NCBI GenBank assembly: GCA_903916755.1
Contig: CAIWXW010000087.1
Coordinates: forward strand, 1 to 64,000
Origin: an uncultured Opitutaceae bacterium
GTDB taxonomy: Bacteria > Verrucomicrobiota > Verrucomicrobiia > Opitutales > Opitutaceae
Direction: 5' to 3'
Length of the DNA: 64,000 nt
Positions 1 to 9,257 of this stretch are shown here, piece by piece. How positions within the stretch are numbered: the stretch's first letter is position 1; each line of letters opens with the position of its first letter. A model generated the notes under the pieces. That model was given only the letters and a program-made list of their open reading frames with translations, was not told where the DNA came from and ran no database searches. The translations under genes were made by a program, and so were the position numbers.

Positions 1-2
1 CG

Positions 3-2528
3 GCAGGCGCGGCCTTCCTCGGGATCAACACCGCCTTTCTATATGTGTTCATCCATTGGCTGGCCCTTCCGGTCTGGGCCGGCACGCTCGCCGCTGCGGA
101 AGCCAGCACCATCCTGAGATTTTTTGTCAACCATCACTGGGTATTTGGGCGCAGTCGTGCCACTTGGCGAGAGCTTGGCCAATATCATGTCGCAAATGCC
201 GCCGCGGTGGGCATATGGTGGCTGGCCGCGAATGTGCTGAGCGCCGCTCACGTCCAATACTTGCTGGCGGGAATTCTGGCAGTCGGATTCTCGACTGGTT
301 TTAGTGCGGCCTCGAATTTCTGCTGGATCTGGAAAAGCAGCACCACAAAAGCAGCGGCCCCGACCTCAGTCTGCGGCCTAGTCCTGCTCCGGGCAGACGG
401 CGCCGCGTTGCTGCAGCTGCGGGACAACAAACCCGAGATCAAGGATCCGGGCATCTGGGTGGTACCTGGCGGGCACTCACATCCGAGCGAAACGGCTGCC
501 CATGCGGCGGTACGCGAGTTTGAGGAGGAAACCTGCTACCGTTGCGCAAACCCCCGCCCTTTGGCCGAATATCATGCGACCGAACTCGGCTATCCGGAGG
601 ATTATCGCATGTCCTTCTTTTGGGACGAGTACGACGGCCGGCAAAAAATCGAATGCCGGGAGGGCCAAGCTGTGCGGTTTGTGAGCCGGAACGAAGCCGA
701 GGGGATCCCCCGCCGTGATTATCTGACCCGGGTCTGGGATCTAGCGCTGACCGCCCGGGACGCCCAACAATGCGCCCGGGCAATCGCCAAATATTCTCAA
801 GCTGACTCCTGCCTGAAGACTCCCCCGACAGTCGCCAGTTCGCCTCTCCCCAGCAGGATGGGATCAAATCAATTCTGGATAGTCACGGTACTCGCGCTGC
901 TGCTCGCCGCCGGCCTCGGTTTCGCAAACATTGAGCGGGTCCGCAATCTTGGAAAAGATCTCGACCCACCGGAAGGAATGGATCGCACCCCGCCCATCTG
1001 GATAGTCGACGCCATTCCTGCCGCGCTTTCTAGCCAGCTTTTTGAGAGTCCCGCCGACTACACCGCCCTGCGGGCCGTCCGCGACCGCTTCTACGCGGAT
1101 TTTAAAGATCAATTTCGCAATAGCAACTCGGTCGATCACGCCATCGCCGCCGTCCGCTCGCTAGACCGCGCGGCGATCTCGCGCGAGACCGTCCTGTTAG
1201 GAGGCGACGACAAAGGCATCGTTGATTTCATCAAGATCAGTTTTCATTGTTTCGGCTATTCCAGTAGAACTATTATATATCTATATTTCCTATTATTATA
1301 TACATCAGTTTTTCTGGCCATCATTTCGTTTCAGCGGGTGATCTCGACCGTACTTGTGGCCGAATTCTTCTTGGCCGCCCACTACCTCTTTCTCCCAGCC
1401 GTATTCTACGACCTGCAACTTCAGTCAGTGCTGGCGCTGCGCTTTTTGCCCGTGCTTTCACTAATCGCAACCTGGCACTGCCTCCTTTTCATCCAGCGCG
1501 CGCAATGGACGGTCGGCCGCTGCATCGCCGTTCTTGCCCAAGTTTGCCTGCTTCTGTTCGTCATTCATCTCCGTTCGGTCGCGATTTGGGAAGCATGGCT
1601 AATCGTCTTGTTCGGCGTGGCGAAAGCCGGGGTTGGTTATTTCAAGCGCCCGTCCGATGGCGGCATCGCCTCCAGTCGGCAAGCCGTCTTGTTTCCAGTG
1701 ATGGCCATTCTAGCCGGATTGATTGCTCTCAACCTCTATCACCGCACCGCCTACAATGAGGCCTATCGTCGTGGCGACCAGATCGCAACAAGGCCATTTT
1801 GGCATAACATTTTGTCAGGATTTGCCTTTAACCCGGTACTGGCGCGTGAATATGAATTGAAAGTCGACGATTTCAGTGAACTAAAGGCTGTCCATCGATT
1901 TCTCGCCAGCCGCGGTCGAGAATCCGAATGGAAGGCCATGGGAGGCGACTCGCCCGGATTCTCGCGCATCCGATGGGTCGATTGTGATCCTGCAGAAGGG
2001 GAGCTACTTCGCTCGATAGTCTACCGCCATCCGGGCGAGGTGATGCTCACGGCCTTGTATTATAAGCCGAAATCTTTCCTAAAACATATAGCGTGGCTTT
2101 ACGGTTTTCGCCACCAGCTGCCTGATGTGGGCGTTTTCGTATCGCCCGACGTGGGAGAAGGAATGGCCAATGACATGGGCTGGCTGCAGGCGCGTCTCAA
2201 CGCCTTGGGCCTTCGCTTTGTGCTATGGGATCGGATCGCCGTTGCGACTTTGCTGGCTTGTGTTTTACTGTTCATCCTCGCCCGGGGAATGATTAGCGAT
2301 ATCGATTGGCTGCCGCTGGGGGTTCTAGCTGTCGGCTCCATGATCCCCGTGTTCGTGGGTTATCCATCCATGCTGACGATCGCTGAATCGGCGATTGTAC
2401 TTCCCACTGCCCTTTACACCGTCGTTGCGGCCGTGCTCGGGGATGCGTTCGCGGCCGCTGCAAAATGCCTGTTTAGCCGCGGATTGAGTGGCGCCCCGAA
2501 CAAGGCCGGCCGGTCCGCGGCCGGCTAA
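3..2528 (+). CDS. GtrA-like / Nudix / family A membrane protein fusion, 5' end cut by window edge
   Basis: The frame is open to the left edge, so the true N terminus is missing; GTG at 45 is only an internal codon. Three modules share one frame. First come about 110 residues with the helices and RFFVNHHWVF segment of the GtrA family, small membrane proteins linked to transfer of polyprenyl-linked sugars. Second is a Nudix hydrolase domain (about residues 108-240 counted from 45); its Nudix box near 142-165 keeps the metal-binding REFEEE but has Cys in place of the usual Gly. Third, beginning at an in-frame ATG at 858, is a polytopic family A membrane domain (GGDDKGIVDFIK, RPFWHNILSGFAFNP) of about 550 residues. 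GtrA and Nudix domains are each common in glycan loci; their fusion to this membrane part is unusual. The ATG at 858 could also act as a separate start. The substrate is unknown. Confidence 0.8.
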   Translation, partial: AGAAFLGINTAFLYVFIHWLALPVWAGTLAAAEASTILRFFVNHHWVFGRSRATWRELGQYHVANAAAVGIWWLAANVLSAAHVQYLLAGILAVGFSTGFSAASNFCWIWKSSTTKAAAPTSVCGLVLLRADGAALLQLRDNKPEIKDPGIWVVPGGHSHPSETAAHAAVREFEEETCYRCANPRPLAEYHATELGYPEDYRMSFFWDEYDGRQKIECREGQAVRFVSRNEAEGIPRRDYLTRVWDLALTARDAQQCARAIAKYSQADSCLKTPPTVASSPLPSRMGSNQFWIVTVLALLLAAGLGFANIERVRNLGKDLDPPEGMDRTPPIWIVDAIPAALSSQLFESPADYTALRAVRDRFYADFKDQFRNSNSVDHAIAAVRSLDRAAISRETVLLGGDDKGIVDFIKISFHCFGYSSRTIIYLYFLLLYTSVFLAIISFQRVISTVLVAEFFLAAHYLFLPAVFYDLQLQSVLALRFLPVLSLIATWHCLLFIQRAQWTVGRCIAVLAQVCLLLFVIHLRSVAIWEAWLIVLFGVAKAGVGYFKRPSDGGIASSRQAVLFPVMAILAGLIALNLYHRTAYNEAYRRGDQIATRPFWHNILSGFAFNPVLAREYELKVDDFSELKAVHRFLASRGRESEWKAMGGDSPGFSRIRWVDCDPAEGELLRSIVYRHPGEVMLTALYYKPKSFLKHIAWLYGFRHQLPDVGVFVSPDVGEGMANDMGWLQARLNALGLRFVLWDRIAVATLLACVLLFILARGMISDIDWLPLGVLAVGSMIPVFVGYPSMLTIAESAIVLPTALYTVVAAVLGDAFAAAAKCLFSRGLSGAPNKAGRSAAG

Positions 2529-2594
2529 AGCGCCGGAAATGCGTGTTTCAGCATGTATCCTTAAAGCCAACCATGAGATAGGCCTGCGAAGGAC

Positions 2595-5500
2595 CTACCG
2601 CCGTAGCGAATATGGTCCTGTCCGAACAATGGTTCCGGTAAATCTTGGTCCAGTGGTCGAACCGCCGATCTGATTGCGCCCGATCAAGATCGAAGCGGAG
2701 GGGACCTCATACGACTCCGAAGCAACATCCAAGGCGGCATTCCCATCGATCGTTATACGGACCCGCCCGCTGATCGCCTTAATCTCGGCTCTGGATAGGC
2801 TAGACGGCCAGGTATCTCGAGACAGCGGCAGCAAAGCGCCAAAGGCAATACGTAGGACGTGAACTGAATGGTAGTCCACCGCCACGAGCGGACTCACAAA
2901 GCCGCGGATGCCCCAGTGGTCAAAACCTACCTGCACATGACCAGCGTCTACGTACACGATATAGATCAGGTCGCCGGCGCCCGTCGCACCGGTGGTGATC
3001 AGCGGTTCGGATAGGCCGAACCGATTTAATGGGAACCTGACCTCCAGATCCACGCTCGCCAATGCGGGATGGCCACCTTTGAAGACCCTCGGAAAAAAGA
3101 TGTCGTTGAATCGATCGGCATAAACACCGCCGCCCATGGGATGGTTCCGGTAGTTATCAAAAGTGTGCTGCAGCCATTCGCCCTCCCGGCGATTCAATCG
3201 ATGGATTCGCGACGCAAACTCGGTCGCCAGCTCAGTCGGCCTTTCAAGCTTTTCCGGCAGCGCCCGCGCTTCGACGGGGTAGGCATGCATGATCATGGCG
3301 AGGCGATTTATGGTGCTAAAAGCTGCCAAATTTGCAGCCACAATGACCAGCACCCCAGGAACGAGTATGCCTTTCGGCCAGGGCCATTGAAGCAACGCGA
3401 AGACGATCAACAGCGCCACTGGGCTATGATAATAGTAGGTAAGCGCTCCAAACGCGTTCGATCCAAATGGAGTGTTGTACCAATCAAAGAGGGTAAGCCC
3501 AAAGCTCGCTATCACGGGGGCCACCACGGCAGCCGCCCGCCACCACTGTCTTAGAAGGAGCGTCCATATGACCACCACCGCAAACACGAGCAGCGCAATG
3601 TCGCCGATCCAGTTGGGTGCGCCCATCATCCCAAACGTCGCCAAAGCCCCGGCTGCAAAATCCCGAGCCGCGACCAAATAAAACTTTCCGAACGTCAAAT
3701 TCACCAGAAGACTTTTCATCACGCCGACCTGCATAAGTCGCGGCACCCCGATCAAAGCGTACAGCGCAGGCACCGCCCACCGAACGGTGGCAAGGTAAAC
3801 GAGCGGAAGCGCTGCCAGGGCTGCGGCGCCTTTCCATCGCCGCTCACGTACGAAGATGGGCCCGACCAAAAGCCCGGCGACAGGCCAAAAGACGAAACCC
3901 GCCTCGTCGGCGAAGAAGGCCAGGACAAGTGAAGCCAGCAATGGCACCAACCCTTGGCGACGGTTCCGAAATCTACAGCAGGACAAAAGCATCAGGCTGC
4001 AGAAAAACAGAGCCAGCTTTTTGGCCGGGCGAATATAAGGAACGAAGCAAGAGAGAAAGCCGATCGTCGTCGCTAAGAGCAGCGTGTAAACGGCGGCCTC
4101 GAAGGCGGCCTGACCGGACGCGCGCGCAGTCCGGTAGACCAAAACCATCGTCGCGACGGCGAGTAAGACAGCGCACAAAGTCAGGCTAGGCTGGGTGCCG
4201 AAAAACTGCATTGGGCGCAGGATCGCGTCGACCACTTCCACCAGATCACTCAGTGGGCGCAGACGATGGGGATTGGGATCAAATATCCTCCAGTCCGCCA
4301 AAACCGTTCCCATTTGGCGCAGCCAAGACCCGCTGCGAGCAGGAGACCAGACTGCTTCCGGAACGCTGAGCAACTCGTAGTGGTACCACCCCTCTGTGAT
4401 CCAAAACCAGGCGGGAAGGGCTGCGCCCAAAACCAATGCTCCCACCCATCCGACCCTATGCCAATGGATGTCGAAACGCCGACGGGGAACACGGCGAAAA
4501 ATCGATCGAAGGATTAGGGCTAGGCCACAAGCTAGGCCCACATACAGCGTGGCGGCCAAGATCAGCGCAGGCTCTCCCAAAGTGTGCGGCGCAGGATACC
4601 CGATGATGTCGGGCACAAGAGAGCCCAGCGCCAAAATTCCAATCGGAATCCAATCGGCCGTCCTTCCCTTGGGAAAGCGTTGGAAGCACAGGAGCGCGGC
4701 GAAACCGGCCACTGCGATGAGAGCCAGTTGATTCCAAAGGATGAAACGGAAATGGCCCCGATCGAGCGCCTTGGTCAATTCGGTTAACTCGCTCTCCATA
4801 AAATTTCCTATGTTCGGCGACACGAACAAATCAACATGGGGAACATCGCTGCGAAAACCACAAAGCCACGCGAGGTTCTCCCCCAATGCGAGTGGATGAT
4901 AATAGAAAATGCCTGCGAAAACATCGACCGGATAACGGCAGGCCATCGACCACAACAGCTCCCGCGCCATTGAATCGTAGACCGACCAATTGAACGGCGA
5001 AGCCATCGCCGCCCATTCGCCTTTTCGGCCGCGATCAACCAGATAGGCATAGACCGCCTTAACCTCCGTGCCATCGTCGATCTTTAGATCGTACCTTCGA
5101 GCGAGAAAAGGATCAAACGCCAATCCTGACAAGATGTTATGCCAGAACGGCCGGGTTACAATTTGGTGACCCGCCCGGTAACGCCCATCGAAGGCCACCC
5201 TACGATAGCCGGTTAGGAAAATCATTCCAGCCGCGAGCAACATGGCCGGCAGGCAGACCCCGGCTATTTCGCGGTATCGCCGTAATCTGAACAGCCGCAC
5301 ACCGGCCACGCCGCAGCAGCATACCACCAGCGTCAATTCCCAGGTCGTGGTCGACCGCAAATGCACCACAAAAATGAGGAGCGCCGCCTGCCCTGCCAAA
5401 GCCGCGATGCGCCACCACCGACACTGCGGGCGCATGACGAAAAACAGGCAATGCAAGGTGGCCATCAGCCCCAATACCGGCAGGAAGCGCAGCGCCAGCA

Positions 5501-6086
5501 CCGACTTCAGCTGATCATTGTAGAATACCGCCGGCATGATGAGATAGTGGCCGACAAGGAACGCGCCGGAAGCGACCTGCGGAAACAATGTGTCTGGAAA
5601 AGAGAAGGCAAAGACGGCAATCGATAGAAATAGCAGGATAAAATATAGATATATAATTCTATTCGATCTATATCCAAATAGCCGGAATGACAGCTTAACA
5701 AAATCAACGATGCCCTTGTCGTCGCCCCCCAGGACATGGGTCTCTCGCCGCATGGTGCGCGGGTTCAGGTCGAGCGCCGCTGCGGTGGCCCGATCGATGC
5801 CCGGGCTGACGTAATTCTCTCGCTTCATCACGCCATAGAATGCGCTGTCGACTGCATCAAAGCTCGTATAGCCGTCTCGATTTCCATATTTTAGGTCCGA
5901 AATCGCGGCAGGTATCGCGTCTACGGTCCACATCGCGGGCCATTCGTCCATTTGGATCATGCGCATGCGGTTGATGTTTGCTCCCATTAGCGCAAGGAGG
6001 ATGCAAAACCCAAGGGCGAGCCTCCACCACGGACGTTCCGTCTGAGGCAAAGGTTCGGCCTTATTCGTCCTGGGAGAAAATCTCAT
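2595..6086 (-). CDS. Large polytopic membrane protein, family A plus second membrane domain plus one DHWG domain
   Basis: 1163 residues with an ATG start and no clear Shine-Dalgarno motif. Residues 1 to about 535 are a family A membrane domain (GGDDKGIVDFVKLSFRLFGY, then RIIYLYF). Residues about 540-1000 are a second multi-pass domain with LRPLSDLVEVVD, FVPYIRPAKKLALF and LTYYYHSPVALL. Residues about 1005-1163 are a soluble DHWG domain (EPLITTGATGAGD, VGFDHWGIRG, IGRNQIGGS, FTGTI). The first two domains match two separate adjacent genes at 24364-26028 and 26025-27506, so this is their fused form. It is convergent with the preceding gene (66 bases between stops). Known families do not give a clear assignment; a GT-C-like glycosyltransferase or other lipid-linked-sugar enzyme of the inner membrane is an inference from topology and context. 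Confidence 0.85.
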   Translation of the reverse strand: MRFSPRTNKAEPLPQTERPWWRLALGFCILLALMGANINRMRMIQMDEWPAMWTVDAIPAAISDLKYGNRDGYTSFDAVDSAFYGVMKRENYVSPGIDRATAAALDLNPRTMRRETHVLGGDDKGIVDFVKLSFRLFGYRSNRIIYLYFILLFLSIAVFAFSFPDTLFPQVASGAFLVGHYLIMPAVFYNDQLKSVLALRFLPVLGLMATLHCLFFVMRPQCRWWRIAALAGQAALLIFVVHLRSTTTWELTLVVCCCGVAGVRLFRLRRYREIAGVCLPAMLLAAGMIFLTGYRRVAFDGRYRAGHQIVTRPFWHNILSGLAFDPFLARRYDLKIDDGTEVKAVYAYLVDRGRKGEWAAMASPFNWSVYDSMARELLWSMACRYPVDVFAGIFYYHPLALGENLAWLCGFRSDVPHVDLFVSPNIGNFMESELTELTKALDRGHFRFILWNQLALIAVAGFAALLCFQRFPKGRTADWIPIGILALGSLVPDIIGYPAPHTLGEPALILAATLYVGLACGLALILRSIFRRVPRRRFDIHWHRVGWVGALVLGAALPAWFWITEGWYHYELLSVPEAVWSPARSGSWLRQMGTVLADWRIFDPNPHRLRPLSDLVEVVDAILRPMQFFGTQPSLTLCAVLLAVATMVLVYRTARASGQAAFEAAVYTLLLATTIGFLSCFVPYIRPAKKLALFFCSLMLLSCCRFRNRRQGLVPLLASLVLAFFADEAGFVFWPVAGLLVGPIFVRERRWKGAAALAALPLVYLATVRWAVPALYALIGVPRLMQVGVMKSLLVNLTFGKFYLVAARDFAAGALATFGMMGAPNWIGDIALLVFAVVVIWTLLLRQWWRAAAVVAPVIASFGLTLFDWYNTPFGSNAFGALTYYYHSPVALLIVFALLQWPWPKGILVPGVLVIVAANLAAFSTINRLAMIMHAYPVEARALPEKLERPTELATEFASRIHRLNRREGEWLQHTFDNYRNHPMGGGVYADRFNDIFFPRVFKGGHPALASVDLEVRFPLNRFGLSEPLITTGATGAGDLIYIVYVDAGHVQVGFDHWGIRGFVSPLVAVDYHSVHVLRIAFGALLPLSRDTWPSSLSRAEIKAISGRVRITIDGNAALDVASESYEVPSASILIGRNQIGGSTTGPRFTGTIVRTGPYSLRR

Positions 6087-6825
6087 GGCTGGCGCATTTA
6101 GTAAGACGTTCAGGTTTTATTCGTCGAGGCAAGGATTCACCGTCTCCGGCATAGCTCGCCGACCTTGAAATAACGAACCGAAGCCTGCGGCAGGGGGATC
6201 GCGCGCCTCCATCGCGCGGAAGCCCCGCCTGGTTCGCCTGGGCCCCCGCGCTTCCGCCGCTCTTCGCGCGGATTCGGCGGAAAATCCCCGTAAAAACTTT
6301 GGTCCCATTGAGCGGTTTCGCTGCGGAGGATTGCGAGGTTGATTCGGAGCCGGCGTATCCGTGATACCTGGCAACCATTTTTTGAGCCTGGGAGGATAAC
6401 CGCTCATTCCAGCCAGAAAGGCGGTCGACCGGGCGCGGCGTGGTCATGCTGAGTCACTGGTTCCCGGGAATTATATAGGAAGGAAATGCGATCTCGGACC
6501 ATGTGCAGGTTACGGCTCAAGCAGCCATTCCGGCGTGTTGGTGCATTGGTGAGGATCGAGCTGATGCGCGACCTCCTTAGGCGGCCCGCGGATTCGGCCT
6601 AGAAGCACCGCGTTGGCCGGCCGTAAAATGGTTTGGGGGCGTGACGGCAGACTCGTTCCTGATGAGCGCACGTGAGACCCGCGCCATCCCCATTTTTTCC
6701 CGAGGTTATTTTGGATTGATGCGCTAGCTAACGCTTGCCAGAGCTGGAATCCACGTCTTCCATCAGCGATTCTAAGCAGCGTGGGTCGCCCGGTTTGTCC
6801 CGGACGGCACATCTAAACCAACACG
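6087..6825. other. 739-base intergenic region between divergent genes
   Basis: No convincing gene. It separates the starts of a minus-strand and a plus-strand transcription unit, so promoters for both should lie here. The GC-rich part near 6200-6285 holds inverted repeats: GCGGAAGC (6216-6223) with GCTTCCGC (6250-6257), and TTCCGCCG (6252-6259) with CGGCGGAA (6275-6282). These two hairpins share bases and exclude each other. An A/T-rich TTATATAGGA at 6471-6480 could be a -10-like element, but I see no matching -35. The few ORFs here are Arg/Pro/Gly-rich and not credible. Confidence 0.6.
6252..6282. repeat. Perfect 8-bp inverted repeat in the long intergenic gap
   Basis: TTCCGCCG at 6252-6259 and its exact complement CGGCGGAA at 6275-6282 with a 15-base spacer. 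It overlaps the right arm of another perfect 8-bp pair (6216-6223 with 6250-6257), giving two alternative hairpins. It could be an intergenic palindromic element or a structured leader; I cannot tell which, and there is no T-tract for a classical terminator. Confidence 0.4.
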
Positions 6826-7641
6826 ATGACCCCGGAGAAGATCACCCAGGCTGAAGCCCGCTGCCGCCAATATCGGCGCAGAATACTGGAGGTATCCCAG
6901 CGTCTGAGTGCCCTGCACGTCGCACCCGCATTTTCGTGCCTGGAACTGATCGATTGCTGCTACCGCGAGCTCATGCAACGCGAAGGCCCAACCCCGGACA
7001 ATTTCATCATGTCCAAGGGGCACGGCGCCATGGCGCTCTACGCAGTCCTGGAAGGCCTCGGCATCATGTCCCGCTTCGACATGGATAATGTCTGCCAGCC
7101 AGGGAGCCGCATAGGAGGTCATCCTGACTACGGCCTGCCCGGCGTTGAGATTTCCAGCGGGTCGCTGGGGCACGGTTTGCCCATCGCTGTCGGAATGGCC
7201 CGAGCGGATCTCGAGCTTGGCCAAAAGCGGACGATCTACGTGTTGATGGGAGATGGCGAGATGATGGAAGGCTCCGTGTGGGAATCGCTTCTGTTGGCGC
7301 CATCGCTGGGCATAAAAGACATTGTTATCATCGTCGATCATAACAAGTCCATTGCCCGCGGGTCGATTCCCATCAACCACCCCAATCTCCTGCCGCTCGC
7401 GGACAAGATAGCCGCCTTCGGCTGGGAGGCCGCCGAGGCTGAAGGCCATTCCGCCGCCGCCATCTGCCAGGCAATCGAATCTCGCAGCCGCACCCGTCCG
7501 TTTGCCCTCGTCGCCCACACCACGAAGGGACGCGGAGTGAGCTACATGGAAAACAAGCCAATTTGGGCGTACCGGTCGCCCAACAGGGATGAGTTCGCCC
7601 AGGCCATGGCGGAGCTCGCCGAAAGCAAAGGCGCCTCATGA
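6826..7641 (+). CDS. Transketolase-like protein, N-terminal (TPP-binding) subunit
   Basis: 271 residues, the usual size of the N-terminal half in split transketolases. It binds thiamine diphosphate: FIMSKGHGAMALY near residue 62 carries the conserved His, and the metal/TPP motif GDGEMMEG starts at about residue 142 and runs to DHNK. SSGSLGHGLPIAVGMA is also typical of the family. Transketolases move a two-carbon ketol unit between sugars. With the next gene (4-base ATGA overlap, so translationally coupled) it should form the active enzyme. It is the first gene of the operon to 22531. Its place beside aminotransferases and glycosyltransferases suggests a role in making an unusual sugar rather than in the central pentose phosphate pathway. 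The reaction is sure at class level only. Confidence 0.93.
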   Translation: MTPEKITQAEARCRQYRRRILEVSQRLSALHVAPAFSCLELIDCCYRELMQREGPTPDNFIMSKGHGAMALYAVLEGLGIMSRFDMDNVCQPGSRIGGHPDYGLPGVEISSGSLGHGLPIAVGMARADLELGQKRTIYVLMGDGEMMEGSVWESLLLAPSLGIKDIVIIVDHNKSIARGSIPINHPNLLPLADKIAAFGWEAAEAEGHSAAAICQAIESRSRTRPFALVAHTTKGRGVSYMENKPIWAYRSPNRDEFAQAMAELAESKGAS

Positions 7642-8552
7642 GAGACGCCTTTGCCCGGGGCTTCTGCCAGGCCGCCCGCCAGCACCAGAACCTTTTCCTG
7701 GTGGTGGCGGACATTTCTCCGGCCGCGAGCCTTGATGATTTCCGCCGCGAGTTTCCCACTCGGCTGGTTGACGTGGGGATCTCTGAGCAAACCATGATCG
7801 GCGTGGCCGCCGGGCTGGCGCTGAGGGGTTACAGGCCTTTCACCTACACCATCGCCAATTTCACCATTTATCGGCCGTTTGAGCAGGTGCGGGTGGACTT
7901 ATGCTATCAGAACCTTCCGGTTGTCCTGGTCGGCATCGGCGGAGGCATGTCCTATTCCGCCTTGGGTGGCACCCACCACACGATTGAGGACATCGCCATC
8001 ATGGGCTGCTTGCCCAACATGACGATTTTGGCTCCCTGCGACCCGCTGGAAGTGGAGGCGGCGGTCATGGCCGCGGCAGTGCAAAACGGGCCGGTTTACC
8101 TGCGCGTCGGAAAATCAGGCGAGCCTCCGATCACCGGGCAAGCCGAACCTTTTGTGTTCGGAAAGCTGCGCCGAATCTCCGAGGGCGAGGACGTCGCCAT
8201 TGTCGGCTATGGACCTATTCTCAAGCTCGGGGTGGATGCGGCGCAGCGCTGGAAGCAGCAGACCGGCAAGCATGCGGGCGTCTATTCAGCTCATACCATG
8301 AAGCCTTTCGATCAAGCCGGCGCCAGAGCGTTGCTACAGCGCTATCCGAAGATAATCACAGTCGAGGAGCATGTGGCCGCTGGCGGCCTCGGCAGCCTCA
8401 TTAAGCAAGCGGCCCAGGAATGCGGCTCGAACGCGCGGATAACGACGATGCACCTCCGTGATGAATTCATCCATCTCTACGGATCGCAGGACGACCTAAG
8501 AGCGGCGCATGGAATCACCGTTGATTCTATTTATCAGGAACTTACAAAATAA
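7638..8552 (+). CDS. Transketolase-like protein, C-terminal (pyrimidine-binding and C) subunit
   Basis: 304 residues that complete the split transketolase. It starts with ATG overlapping the stop of its partner. Visible family features are VDVGISEQTMIGVAAGLALRG, containing the Glu that activates TPP, then GGMSYSALGGTHHTIEDIAIM, and the C-terminal domain with VEEHVAAGGLGS. Related split pairs also include 1-deoxyxylulose-5-phosphate synthase-like proteins, but the size and partner fit transketolase better. It probably acts in the cytoplasm as a heteromer with the product of 6826-7641. Confidence 0.93.
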   Translation: MRDAFARGFCQAARQHQNLFLVVADISPAASLDDFRREFPTRLVDVGISEQTMIGVAAGLALRGYRPFTYTIANFTIYRPFEQVRVDLCYQNLPVVLVGIGGGMSYSALGGTHHTIEDIAIMGCLPNMTILAPCDPLEVEAAVMAAAVQNGPVYLRVGKSGEPPITGQAEPFVFGKLRRISEGEDVAIVGYGPILKLGVDAAQRWKQQTGKHAGVYSAHTMKPFDQAGARALLQRYPKIITVEEHVAAGGLGSLIKQAAQECGSNARITTMHLRDEFIHLYGSQDDLRAAHGITVDSIYQELTK

Positions 8553-8562
8553 AAAGACGAAT

Positions 8563-9222
8563 ATGGGACAAGAAATCGACATGATGAGACTTTATCCCAA
8601 AGGGAAAAGTCGGATCGGGACCCGTCCCGATATCAGCGAGGAAGATCGCCGCATTTCCAAACAATTTGGATTCGAATATTTCGATGGCGATCGCCGCTAT
8701 GGCTATGGCGGGTTCAACTACCATCCCCGCTTTTGGACGGACACGGTGGCCCTCTTCCGCGATCACTATCGCCTTGCTGAAAACGCCTCGATTCTCGATA
8801 TCGGCTGCGCGAAGGGCTTCATGCTGACTGATTTTAAGAAGCTGATGCCAAAGGCCAAACTGGCCGGGATCGATCTCTCCGCTTACGCCGTCGAACACGC
8901 CTACCCCGAGGTCAAAGATTTGATCAAGGTCGGTGATGCGCGCCATCTGCCTTTTCCGGATAAGTCATTCGACTTGATCATAGCGATCAACACCCTGCAT
9001 AACCTGAAACGGCCCGATTGCATCGCGGCGCTTCGCGAAGTGCAGCGGGTCACTCGCGGTTCTGCGTTCGTCATGGTCGATGGGTGGCACAACGACGCCG
9101 AAGCTGCGGCGATGCGCGAGTGGGTGCTGACGGCCGAAACCATGATGCATGCCGACGAATGGCGGGAGCTGTTCGCTGAGGCAGGATACACCGGAGATTA
9201 CTTTTTCTGGACGGTTTCCTAA
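8563..9222 (+). CDS. Class I SAM-dependent methyltransferase
   Basis: About 219 residues from ATG at 8563, which I prefer because the ATG at 8509 would overlap the preceding gene by 44 bases; ATG at 8581 is also possible. The Rossmann motif I is ILDIGCAKGFML, followed by an acidic strand end (GIDLSAYAVEHA) and a DARHLPFPDKSFDLIIAIN motif typical of the Methyltransf_11/25 type. It lies 10 bases after the transketolase pair and before the E1-like genes, so its substrate is probably an intermediate or finished sugar of this operon. Whether it methylates O, N or C cannot be read from the sequence. Confidence 0.88.
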   Translation: MGQEIDMMRLYPKGKSRIGTRPDISEEDRRISKQFGFEYFDGDRRYGYGGFNYHPRFWTDTVALFRDHYRLAENASILDIGCAKGFMLTDFKKLMPKAKLAGIDLSAYAVEHAYPEVKDLIKVGDARHLPFPDKSFDLIIAINTLHNLKRPDCIAALREVQRVTRGSAFVMVDGWHNDAEAAAMREWVLTAETMMHADEWRELFAEAGYTGDYFFWTVS

Positions 9223-9257
9223 ATAACCCCTGTTTTCCTTTCTGCCAGACTCATCCC

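Noticed and set aside
6061-6447. 128- and 96-residue minus-strand ORFs in the long gap
   Set aside because: Arg/Ser/Pro-rich, overlap the start of the 2595-6086 gene and each other, and cover inverted repeats; likely non-coding.
6486-6602. 38-codon ORF after AGGAAGGA
   Set aside because: Spacing to the ATG is too short for a good site and the peptide is Arg-rich without hydrophobic or leader features; kept only as a remote possibility.
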